This document shows, piece by piece, positions 28,198 to 36,553 of a DNA stretch of 64,000 nucleotides (the first letter of the stretch is position 1; the number at the start of each line of letters is the position of its first letter). The stretch is from Chloroherpetonaceae bacterium. Its GTDB lineage: Bacteria; Bacteroidota; Chlorobiia; Chlorobiales; Chloroherpetonaceae. The notes beneath the pieces are model-generated. The model was given only the letters and a program-made list of their open reading frames with translations. It had not been told where the DNA came from and made no database searches. Made by a program: the position numbers and the translations under genes. The stretch covers positions 29,164 through 93,163 of the forward strand of contig JANQGG010000021.1 of assembly GCA_028277445.1 (NCBI GenBank), read 5' to 3'.

Positions 28198-30246
28198 ATG
28201 ATAAAAGCCTCCGGTAAACGATTCAGGAAATTGCAGCCATCTACGGCTGAGTTGCGGGGAAAACAAAACCAAAACACAGATCATCAATTTTTTGGCCCTA
28301 TCCAAAAAGCCACGTTTTTTAACCCGTCCTCTACCCTGAATGTCCGTCGTAAGCAAGCCTCTACATCAAAAGAAGAGGACACCTTGAAGCGTGAGGCGGG
28401 AGCAAAAGAAGAAAAAGAAGAGCAAGCCCAACTCAAACGTTATCCCGATAGCCCAACGGCTTCATTAAATGGCGCGTCAAGCTATATAAAACAGCTATCG
28501 GGAACAGGCGAAGCCTTGCCAAAACGTTCGCAAACGTTTTTTAGCCGGCGATTAGGGTATGATTTTCAGGATGTTAAAATTCACCGCGATGAGAAAGCCG
28601 CCCAATCGGCACGTGAGGTGAATGCAAAGGCCTATACGGTTGGAAAAAATATTGTCTTCAATTCCGGCAAATATAATCCCGATAGCCGTGAAGGGAAAGA
28701 ATTATTGGCCCATGAATTGGTTCATGTCATGCAAAATGATGCTAAACATGGCCGCGACGTCTTAAACAGAGTCCCGGCCGGTTTTGATATCCGGGGCATT
28801 TATCCTGATGCGGCGTCCTTTCCAAACACCATATTCTTTGATTATGGACGATCAAGAGTTCCCTCATCGGAAATGGGAAAAATTCCGGGCATTGCAACGC
28901 CGCCAACCCGGAATATAACGCTTGTGGGTACGGCCAGTGAAGAAGGCGATCCGGCCAGTAATGCCGCGCTCATAAACAGTAGAATTCGGAGCGTTGATCG
29001 CAAATTAAAAGCAGCCGGGCATACCGGAGCAAGAACTCATACGCCTCAAACTACGGCAGGTAGTGGAAATATTGATTATCGTCGGGTAAGAGCCGTTGAT
29101 GTTATTCCTACGCCGGCCGTTGTTCCTCCGGGCGGCGCAATGCCTTTGGCTACGCCCTCTTGCGCTGTAACGGCTACTAATCCAACCCCGAAAGTTATCC
29201 CTTGTGGAACGTCGTTTACAGGCGCGTTCCCCAATGCCCAACGATGGACGCTTAATGCTTTGTTGCGTATGTCGATGGGCGATCCCTTTGCGATAATTGA
29301 AACGGCAATATTGTTTCCGGGTATTCCCGCGGTTACTGTAATGGGGCATATAGCTAGCCTTGTCGGACAATTGGCGTTGTTGCCAACGCAACATCGTTGC
29401 CACAATACCTGCGATGGAGGATGCTCTCGCCCCGCTTATAATGATGGCACCGGAACAAGCGCTATGATGACGCTATGTCCTGATTATATCAATCTAACCA
29501 ATCAGAACTTGCAGACCGTATATCTGATTCATGAAAGTTTGCATGCTACGCCAGGGTTGTCAACCGATGATACGGCTTATTACACCACGCGATTAATTTC
29601 AAATCTAACCGGTCCGCAAGCGCTTAATAACACCGATAGTTTTGTGTTGTTAATACTTAGGCTTAACGGGATTGCTCCACCGGGCGGGTCGCCGGCAATC
29701 GATACCTACGACGCTTCATTAACGCCAGCAGAGAAATCGCATGTAAAAAATGCGTTGGCTTATCTGGAACAGTGGCTCGTGAATGCTGAGTTTGATACCA
29801 GTTTATTGTATGATGCCATCGATAGAAATATTGGGAGTACAAGCGGTTGGAGCAGTTCGGACGATCAAGAAGCTGAAATAGCCCATGCCATATCGCCGTT
29901 CGTGCGTATAACCGATCCGGGAAGTTCGTCGCCGTTTACCATACCGCCTGTGAAGAAAGATAAAGTAAAAGTAGCCGGTATGTATCATCGTTATACCACC
30001 ATTATCGATCAGGTGTATTTGAATGCCTTAATGATTAATAGAATCAATGCCGGTAAGGAGCGATGGGATATGGGCGCCGATACGGTTTATGTTCGACAAA
30101 CATTTTTTACAAAGAGTCCGGAAAATGCCGTTCGACATTTATTGAAATTACTTATCAAAGCCTCAAAGATGGTGCCACGTAGACTTATTAATGCTTACAT
30201 AGAATCAGCCAATGAAATCAGGAAACTTCGCTCTGTCGGGCCATAA
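28198..30246 (+). CDS. DUF4157 eCIS cargo: OmpA-like region plus Asp-zincin (M35-like) metallopeptidase
   Basis: This 682-aa protein has a charged N-terminal linker, DUF4157 at about 95-185 with HELVH at 172-176, an OmpA-like region at 212-305 (F-F-D-Y-G-R-S-R-V-P, V-G-T-A-S-E-E-G, Y-R-R-V-R-A-V-D-V), and a peptidase-like region at about 330-490. The last holds HESLH (His445, Glu446, His449), then S-T-D-D (457-458) and N-T-D-S-F around Asp480, the pattern of aspzincin peptidases where an Asp is the third zinc ligand. The last 190 residues are unassigned. It is the second cargo candidate of the locus; the target protein or surface is unknown. Confidence 0.75.
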   Translation: MIKASGKRFRKLQPSTAELRGKQNQNTDHQFFGPIQKATFFNPSSTLNVRRKQASTSKEEDTLKREAGAKEEKEEQAQLKRYPDSPTASLNGASSYIKQLSGTGEALPKRSQTFFSRRLGYDFQDVKIHRDEKAAQSAREVNAKAYTVGKNIVFNSGKYNPDSREGKELLAHELVHVMQNDAKHGRDVLNRVPAGFDIRGIYPDAASFPNTIFFDYGRSRVPSSEMGKIPGIATPPTRNITLVGTASEEGDPASNAALINSRIRSVDRKLKAAGHTGARTHTPQTTAGSGNIDYRRVRAVDVIPTPAVVPPGGAMPLATPSCAVTATNPTPKVIPCGTSFTGAFPNAQRWTLNALLRMSMGDPFAIIETAILFPGIPAVTVMGHIASLVGQLALLPTQHRCHNTCDGGCSRPAYNDGTGTSAMMTLCPDYINLTNQNLQTVYLIHESLHATPGLSTDDTAYYTTRLISNLTGPQALNNTDSFVLLILRLNGIAPPGGSPAIDTYDASLTPAEKSHVKNALAYLEQWLVNAEFDTSLLYDAIDRNIGSTSGWSSSDDQEAEIAHAISPFVRITDPGSSSPFTIPPVKKDKVKVAGMYHRYTTIIDQVYLNALMINRINAGKERWDMGADTVYVRQTFFTKSPENAVRHLLKLLIKASKMVPRRLINAYIESANEIRKLRSVGP

Positions 30247-30260
30247 ACTAATTTAATGAT

Positions 30261-31613
30261 ATGCTGATTTCGCATTCCAAAAGTTCTAAAGACACGTTTG
30301 ATCTTGAAAAACATATTGATGTGCTTAGAACAATTATATCTCAGCAGATTCAAGCTCATTTTCAAGGCGAGTACTTGGATACCGGCCAATGGGTTCAAAT
30401 GAATGGCGGGAATATCATTGATGAACGTTTTTGTAAGCAAATACCCGGTCTTAAACAATTCCAGGAATGGATTATTTTAATGACCGCGTTAATGCCTCAT
30501 ATTCAAACCAACTTCTTTGAATCAATCGTAATGGCGCATTTGCCTAGCGGCGGCGATTTCCCGGAATTTGGCGGCGTAAAGGCAACCAATCATCGGGGAA
30601 TGCTGCCAACCGGCGAAACCATCCAATTTATTTTAGCCGGTGTTAATGTTCAAGAACGATTGTGCGTTCATGACTATTTTTCCGAAGAACACTTTTTTTT
30701 CAAACAAAATATTCTTTGGTTGGAGCCGATTAAAGAAGGCGAACCGCGCATGAGCGGCCGTATAGTTGTTTCTCAGGAATGGGTGGATAAATTGTTGTTC
30801 AATAAGGAATCTACGCCACGATTCGGCCTTGACTTTCCGGCAAAAAAATTAACCACGGGAATGGTTTGGGAGGATGCAGTGCTTCATCCTCACACCCAAA
30901 CCCAGATCAATGATTTGGTGATTTGGCTCGAGCATCATCACCGGTTGGATGAAGACGAAAACCTAAGTCGTAAAATTAAACCGGGATTGAGGGTATTATT
31001 TTATGGGCCGTCTGGCACAGGGAAAACATTAACGGCAGCATTACTTGGTAAACAATTTCAGAAAGATGTCTACCGTATTGATCTTTCACAAATTGTTTCA
31101 AAATACATCGGTGAAACCGAACAAAATTTAGAGAAGGTGTTTCGCAAAGCCGAAACCAAAAACTGGATTTTATTTTTTGATGAAGCCGATGCATTGTTTG
31201 GAAAGCGGACGAATGTTCAGAGTGCGCACGATAAATATGCCAACCAGGAAGTCAGTTATTTGTTGCAACGCGTTGAAGATTATCCTGGGTTGCTGATACT
31301 CGCCTCCAATTTTAAAAACAATCTTGATGATGCGTTCATACGCCGATTTCATTCGGTCGTTCATTTTCCAATGCCAAATGTTGAAGAGCGTTTGGCTTTG
31401 TGGCAGAAATCAATGCCGGAGGGATTGGCGCGCGACCCAAATCTAAACTTGAATGAACTGGCCAGCCACTACGAAATGAGTGGGGCTTCAATTTTAAATG
31501 CCGTTCAGTTTTCAGCGCTTCAGGTTTATGCACGCAACGATAAAACCATTACTCGCGAAGATTTATTGCAGGGGATTCGGAAAGAATACATGAAAGAAGA
31601 AAAATCCATGTAG
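30261..31613 (+). CDS. AAA+ ATPase of the eCIS locus (Pvc15/Afp15-like)
   Basis: This 450-aa protein has an AAA+ module in its C-terminal half: Walker A GPSGTGKT at 249-256, Walker B F-F-D-E-A-D with Asp307 and Glu308, and a sensor-1 region L-I-L-A-S-N-F-K-N-N-L-D followed by the arginine finger run F-I-R-R-F. Residues 1-230 form a family-specific N-terminal domain. The related Afp15/Pvc15 ATPases are needed for cargo loading or particle assembly. It is 14 bases after the second cargo gene and is the last gene of the locus. The protein is of normal length. Confidence 0.92.
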   Translation: MLISHSKSSKDTFDLEKHIDVLRTIISQQIQAHFQGEYLDTGQWVQMNGGNIIDERFCKQIPGLKQFQEWIILMTALMPHIQTNFFESIVMAHLPSGGDFPEFGGVKATNHRGMLPTGETIQFILAGVNVQERLCVHDYFSEEHFFFKQNILWLEPIKEGEPRMSGRIVVSQEWVDKLLFNKESTPRFGLDFPAKKLTTGMVWEDAVLHPHTQTQINDLVIWLEHHHRLDEDENLSRKIKPGLRVLFYGPSGTGKTLTAALLGKQFQKDVYRIDLSQIVSKYIGETEQNLEKVFRKAETKNWILFFDEADALFGKRTNVQSAHDKYANQEVSYLLQRVEDYPGLLILASNFKNNLDDAFIRRFHSVVHFPMPNVEERLALWQKSMPEGLARDPNLNLNELASHYEMSGASILNAVQFSALQVYARNDKTITREDLLQGIRKEYMKEEKSM

Positions 31614-31730
31614 GAATCTGAAAAGATAGCCCAGTGAATTTTTCACACCAATAAACTTACTATCAACGTCCTGTCTACCGATCCTAACCTGCAAAAACTT
31701 ATACCACAGTCACGTTTCGGGGTGAATGAT

Positions 31731-32627
31731 TTAAAAATCAAATAAAACCCCAAGCGATGTATAGCTTATCCGACGGTAAAAATACATGCCGTGGTGATCG
31801 ATACCACTGGAATAGTTCAATACAACGCGCATGCCTTTTTCATGGATCGGGTTGGTTTTAACGCCCAGTTGAATGTTCAGGCAACCGGCAAAGTCGTCGG
31901 TTTTATTTTTGGATGCGTTCCATACCGGTTTCAGTTTAAAATCCGTAGCAACAAACGGGTATATCCCCGGAATTTTACACGTGTTGTGATACAGTTCTAA
32001 ACCGGCTTGAAATGAATGCGGGTTGATATCGTCGGGGATGGTATGAAACATAAATTGGTAACCCAAATAGGCTTTAAAGGATTCGGCGCTAAACGCGCCC
32101 TGAAGATTGATAAACTCACGGCTATAAACAAACGGAATGGTTAGGGGCACATTTTCCTGATCCCAAACGCCATTTTTTACATGCCCATCTACAAAATGCG
32201 CCGAAATGTGGCTAAGCCGGAATCGCACGCTGCTTTGGCCTTGGAAACCGAAAATTTCAGCAGGTTTGCTATAGGAGAGATTAAATCCAAAAATGTAATC
32301 AATGGCATCTACCGGAAACTTGAAATTTTTAGATCGCCGCAACAAGGAATACGTGGCAAAATGTCCACCGAGGCTTAATCGGGTTTGAGACGTTGGATTA
32401 TGGAAAAGTTCCATCAGATCAAACGTAGAGCCAATATCCAAGAGTAAATCCTTTTTGGATAAGTTAAATAGTGTGCCGATGCGAGGTTCTAAGGGATCAG
32501 CCAGCAATGGATTAAAAATTAAGCGTCCGGTATTGTGATTTGGGAGAGAATCGGCATGTAAATGTTGATAAGAAAAAATTGAACTTGAAAGAAAAAAACA
32601 AACGAGTAAAACACTAAACTTTTTCAT
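31731..32627 (-). CDS. Outer-membrane protein, DUF1207-like
   Basis: The protein of about 298 aa starts, on the preferred ATG at 32625-32627, with a signal peptide (M-K-K-F-S-V-L-L-V-C-F-F-L-S-S-S); an upstream ATG adds eight residues. The mature part has P-L-L-A-D-P-L-E-P-R-I-G, the DUF1207 start, then many alternating strands and ends in G-V-L-F-D-F with a C-terminal phenylalanine, as outer-membrane barrels do. The function of the family is unknown. It points towards the end of the injection-system locus and is separated from it by 117 bases with no clear terminator. Confidence 0.7.
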   Translation of the reverse strand: MKKFSVLLVCFFLSSSIFSYQHLHADSLPNHNTGRLIFNPLLADPLEPRIGTLFNLSKKDLLLDIGSTFDLMELFHNPTSQTRLSLGGHFATYSLLRRSKNFKFPVDAIDYIFGFNLSYSKPAEIFGFQGQSSVRFRLSHISAHFVDGHVKNGVWDQENVPLTIPFVYSREFINLQGAFSAESFKAYLGYQFMFHTIPDDINPHSFQAGLELYHNTCKIPGIYPFVATDFKLKPVWNASKNKTDDFAGCLNIQLGVKTNPIHEKGMRVVLNYSSGIDHHGMYFYRRISYTSLGVLFDF

Positions 32628-32636
32628 GATGAACCA

Positions 32637-32666
32637 ATAAAAAAAGGGCAATCCAATAATTGCCCT
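32637..32666 (-). terminator. Intrinsic terminator of the propeller/Ig-repeat gene
   Basis: AGGGCAAT (32645-32652) and ATTGCCCT (32659-32666) form an 8-bp hairpin with a 6-base loop. On the minus strand it is followed by a run of T from 32645 down to 32639. It lies 26 bases after the stop of the 32692-36390 gene and just before the DUF1207 gene. Confidence 0.8.
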
Positions 32667-32691
32667 ATGTGACTATAAGTAAAATAAAATT

Positions 32692-35600
32692 CTAGTTGGT
32701 TGTTGTATTGACCGCGGGTATTTTCAAAACACGAACATTGATATCGGCATAAGCGCTATTATTCGCAGAATCGGTCACTTTAAAATCAAAAGAATAACTA
32801 CCGGTTTGTTCCTGGGTTGGCGTCCATGAGAATTGTCCTGAACCAGAATCAAACGTTGCGCCGGAAGGCAAGTCGCTTGTGCAAACCAATGCTAAGTTAC
32901 CTTGATCTTCTTTGTCTTGATCGGAAACCGAAACATTAAACGAAAGGTCTTTTAAGGCAACAATGCTGAGTTCTTTTCCAGCATCAATACTGATCTTCGG
33001 CTTACGATTGATGTGTTTGATGATGATATCATGCGAATCCGAATCAGTGAGACCATCTTTATCCGTTACGGTATAGGTTAAGCGGTAAGTGCCGGACTGA
33101 TCAAAAGTTGGTTTCCAGTTAAATTTATTTTTCTCTAACGAGGCGCCTTCCGGCAATCCTTCAACAGTAATGTTTAGGATGCCTTTATCTTCGCTATCCG
33201 GATCAGACACATCGACTTCATACGTAATGGATTCGTTTTCTTCAGCATTAATAACTTCAGGAATGGAAAGAGACGGCGCTCGGTTGGTGTTGCCGACGTT
33301 AATGGTATGAGAGAACGACGCGGTTAAACCTTCTACGTCTTTGACAACAAATGTGAGATTATATTGACCGGATTGTTCAAACGTGGGTTTCCATGAAAAA
33401 GATTGTCCGGTTAGGGAGGCATTTTTAGGAAGATTATTGCAGGTTACCACCAACTTGCCATCATCTTCAACATCGGGATCTGAAACAGCAATCATAAAGT
33501 TTAATAAGCTATTTTCAGCAATGGATGTATCTGAAACCGCTACAATCTGAGGCTTTCGATTTACATTTTTCACATTGATTTGAACATTTAAAAAGTCGGA
33601 AAGAACCTTACCGCCCGTACCGATATCATAAACCTGGAACGAGGTGGTGTAACTGCCGGATTGCTCAAATGTTGGTTTCCAGCTAAATGTTTGCGTGGTA
33701 GAATCAAACGTTGCGCCAAGCGGTAAGTTGGTAGCTTTATAAGAAAGCTTGCCTTTGTCTTCACTATCGGGATCGTTTGCGCTGACTTTGAAAACAAGAC
33801 GGTTGTTTTCATCCACAGTTTGAGCGGAAGTTTTTGCAAATTTTGGCGCTCGGTTGGTATTTGCGATGACAATCTTATGCCGGGTTGAGTCTTTATATCC
33901 TTCAACATCTGTGACAACATACGTGATGGGATAAGTACCGGATTGTTCAAAACCAGGCGTCCAAACCATGGATTGTCCTTCTATTTTGGCGCCTTCAGGC
34001 AATTTGTTGGCTGTTAAAACAAGTTTGCCTTTATCTTCTTTATCCGGGTCAGAAATGTTTAACGGAATTTTAATTGGTGAATTTTCGCTTCCATTCATAT
34101 CAATGACCTCTGCAATGGAGGGCTTGCGGTTAACATTAATAACATCAATCAACACCCTGAGACTGTCGGTGAGTTGAATGCCATCAATTCCGGTATCGGT
34201 AGTTACAAATATCACATCATATTTGCCGGATTGTTCAAAAGAAGGTTTCCAGTCAAACGTTAATGTATTGGGTTCGAATCCTGCACCTAATGGTAACGAA
34301 AGGGCTTTATATACGAGTTTTCCCTTATCTTCTCTATCCGGGTCTGTAGCAATAACGGAGAATTTAAGAGATGTGTTTTCCTTAACTTTCTGACCTGGAG
34401 TTTGAACAAACAGAGGTTTTCGGTTGGTTTGTTTAACAGAAATATTAACGGTCATGGTGTCTTGTAAAACCAAGCCTGGATTTGGGAAAAGTAATGAGTT
34501 TAATCCCTGATCTTTAACTTTGAAGCGGGCCGTGTAGGAACCGGCTTGCTCAAAATTTGGCTCCCACGAAAACGATTGGGTGGATGGATCAAAACTTGAT
34601 CCTTTAGGTAATCTGACGGCAAAAAACTCAAGTTTTCCAAGGTCTTCCTTATCGGGATCTGATGCGGTGATTTGATAAGAGTCTATGTTGTTTTCAGAAA
34701 AAACCAGCGTGCTCATCCGATCCAACTTTGGCGCGCGATTAACATTATCAACCCGAATCGTTAATATCTTTTTATCGCTTAAAGCGCCTTTACCGTCAGA
34801 GTTGGAATCTTTGACAAGCATATCAACCTTAAACGTGCCGGATTGGTCGTAACGGGGGGTCCAACTGAATTTTCGGTCAATAGGATTAAAAATCGCACCT
34901 TCCGGGAGGTTTTCAGCCACATAAACGAGTTTTCCAAGGTCTTCCTTATCGGGATCGGAACCTTCGGGTATCACGTATTCCAATAAGCGATTTTCCTCTA
35001 CGAGTTGATTTTCCGGTTTTGGCAAACTTGGAGACCGATTAACATGATTAACAGTAATGTTAAAATCACGTTCGGTAAATAAGTTATCGGGACTGTCTTC
35101 AGTAATGCGAGCAATAAAGCTGTAAATACCCGATTCTTCATAAGAAGGTTTCCATGTTACCAATTGCTTGTCTTTATTGTAGGTTAGCTTTTCGGGTTTA
35201 TTGTCTATCGGGATAAGATCAATTTCCGTTGGACTTCCATCAGGATCGTAACCTTTGAATGTGTATGATAGTGGCTGGCGTTCAAAGATGGTCTGACTTT
35301 CCGAATCGGTAAATACCGGCGCTAAATCAAAATTATAAATATGAACCCCACGGTTTGATGCCACAAAAAAGCTGTGGTTGTATTGCGCCATGCGGCTAAA
35401 TTCCTGAATCCGTTGATCTTTATTAACAACAGGATTATTGAGTTTATTGATGATAGATGGGATGTGATACACATACACACCACTTTTACCTGTACCTACA
35501 AAAAGAAAATCGGCGTTTTTTTCATAAAAGCTCAGACCGGTAACAAACTGGGCTTTATAGCTTTGCTTGTATATGGCTTTGGGTTTGGGAGTAGCGTTTA

Positions 35601-36390
35601 AATTAACCACTTCAAAACCGCCGGGACCGTTGGCTAAAAAAAGTAAAGAGTCTTTTGCAAGCGCATAATGGTTTTGAAAATGAGTTTTATAAGACGATAC
35701 TGGCTTGGGCGATTTAGGCGTCTTAATATCGTATATTTTTACACCATTGCTTTTATCACTAACATATAGCGTTTTATCAGAAATGGATAACCCCCAAGCA
35801 AAATCCCAGCTAAGGCTGTCGCCGATGGATTGAATAAATTTTGGATTTTGAGGTTTACGAATGTCCCACACTTCAACGCCACTTTTACCGGCTGCCACAT
35901 ACATGATATTTTTTGACGCATCCAACTCTAAATCCCATGTTTCTGCAGATTTCGTACGTAATTTCTTTATCAGTTTAATGTTATTCGGGTTGGCAATGTT
36001 AAAGATCAATACGCCGCCAACATTGTCGCTTAAAAAAAGAATATCACCTTTTTTTCTAAGGCCGGATGTGGGTATGTTCAATTCAACAGTGTGGCCTTTA
36101 ACTTTAGGCATAAAAGGATCGGAAATATCAAAGATGAACAATCCATTGCTATAACTGGCTGCATAGAGCGATTTGTCTTCGACATAAATCGCCGAAATTC
36201 CATCAGTTCCAAGTAGTACGGGATTTAAATGCTCGAATTTGCTATCGATAGTTTGTTGTGCGTAAGCGTTAGGCGTGATAAGACCTAAACCTAGTGTAAC
36301 ATGAAATATGGTTAAGAAAAGAAGTGCGTAAAGAAAATGATACGTAAATCTTATGGGCTTTGACATTAAAAAATTTTGGTTTTTTTTCAT
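32692..36390 (-). CDS. Secreted protein with LVIVD-type propeller and nine Ig-like repeats
   Basis: Read from the ATG at 36388-36390 (M-K-K-N-Q-N-F-L) the protein has about 1232 aa; ATGs 15 bases upstream and 24 bases downstream are alternatives. A signal peptide ends near A-Y-A-Q-Q. Residues 50-370 hold six or seven repeats of the L-Y-V-A-x-x-x-x-G-V-x-V-W-D-I kind, a LVIVD-like beta propeller. After this come nine Ig/cadherin-like repeats of about 95 residues, each with D-P-D-x-E-D-x-G-K-L, L-P-x-G-A and W-x-P-x-x-E-Q-S-G motifs and joined by N-x-N-R-x-P. The acidic motifs suggest calcium binding. No T9SS tail is visible. A surface or secreted adhesive role is inferred. Confidence 0.75.
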   Translation of the reverse strand: MKKNQNFLMSKPIRFTYHFLYALLFLTIFHVTLGLGLITPNAYAQQTIDSKFEHLNPVLLGTDGISAIYVEDKSLYAASYSNGLFIFDISDPFMPKVKGHTVELNIPTSGLRKKGDILFLSDNVGGVLIFNIANPNNIKLIKKLRTKSAETWDLELDASKNIMYVAAGKSGVEVWDIRKPQNPKFIQSIGDSLSWDFAWGLSISDKTLYVSDKSNGVKIYDIKTPKSPKPVSSYKTHFQNHYALAKDSLLFLANGPGGFEVVNLNATPKPKAIYKQSYKAQFVTGLSFYEKNADFLFVGTGKSGVYVYHIPSIINKLNNPVVNKDQRIQEFSRMAQYNHSFFVASNRGVHIYNFDLAPVFTDSESQTIFERQPLSYTFKGYDPDGSPTEIDLIPIDNKPEKLTYNKDKQLVTWKPSYEESGIYSFIARITEDSPDNLFTERDFNITVNHVNRSPSLPKPENQLVEENRLLEYVIPEGSDPDKEDLGKLVYVAENLPEGAIFNPIDRKFSWTPRYDQSGTFKVDMLVKDSNSDGKGALSDKKILTIRVDNVNRAPKLDRMSTLVFSENNIDSYQITASDPDKEDLGKLEFFAVRLPKGSSFDPSTQSFSWEPNFEQAGSYTARFKVKDQGLNSLLFPNPGLVLQDTMTVNISVKQTNRKPLFVQTPGQKVKENTSLKFSVIATDPDREDKGKLVYKALSLPLGAGFEPNTLTFDWKPSFEQSGKYDVIFVTTDTGIDGIQLTDSLRVLIDVINVNRKPSIAEVIDMNGSENSPIKIPLNISDPDKEDKGKLVLTANKLPEGAKIEGQSMVWTPGFEQSGTYPITYVVTDVEGYKDSTRHKIVIANTNRAPKFAKTSAQTVDENNRLVFKVSANDPDSEDKGKLSYKATNLPLGATFDSTTQTFSWKPTFEQSGSYTTSFQVYDIGTGGKVLSDFLNVQINVKNVNRKPQIVAVSDTSIAENSLLNFMIAVSDPDVEDDGKLVVTCNNLPKNASLTGQSFSWKPTFEQSGQYNLTFVVKDVEGLTASFSHTINVGNTNRAPSLSIPEVINAEENESITYEVDVSDPDSEDKGILNITVEGLPEGASLEKNKFNWKPTFDQSGTYRLTYTVTDKDGLTDSDSHDIIIKHINRKPKISIDAGKELSIVALKDLSFNVSVSDQDKEDQGNLALVCTSDLPSGATFDSGSGQFSWTPTQEQTGSYSFDFKVTDSANNSAYADINVRVLKIPAVNTTTN

Positions 36391-36553
36391 GTTCTGAAAA
36401 ATCAATGATTGCTAAATGGTATTGAAGGGAAGGTTTGGTATCCTTTAAGTTTCAACAAATTTATCAAAAAGCTTGTCATTATTCAAAAGGTATTTCAGTT
36501 TTCAAATACTTTGATGACTTTAATGTTAATAAAAAAGTTGAACCTTTTTTTTC
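36391..36553. other. Divergent promoter region
   Basis: This AT-rich gap separates the propeller/Ig gene (minus strand) from the Omp85 gene (plus strand) and must hold two promoters. I cannot pick -35/-10 pairs with confidence. Confidence 0.4.

Noticed and set aside
607..31613. Locus read as a prophage or as a type VI secretion system
   Set aside because: No capsid, portal, terminase or integrase genes are in the run, and the TssJLM membrane complex and ClpV are missing, while the LysM hub, DUF4157 cargo and Afp15-like ATPase point to eCIS.
31614..31730. Terminator after the ATPase gene
   Set aside because: No hairpin with a T run is visible in the 117-base gap.
32692..36405. Repeated DNA units that could suggest a CRISPR array
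   Set aside because: The repeats are about 285-300 bases long, lie in an open frame and encode Ig-like domains.
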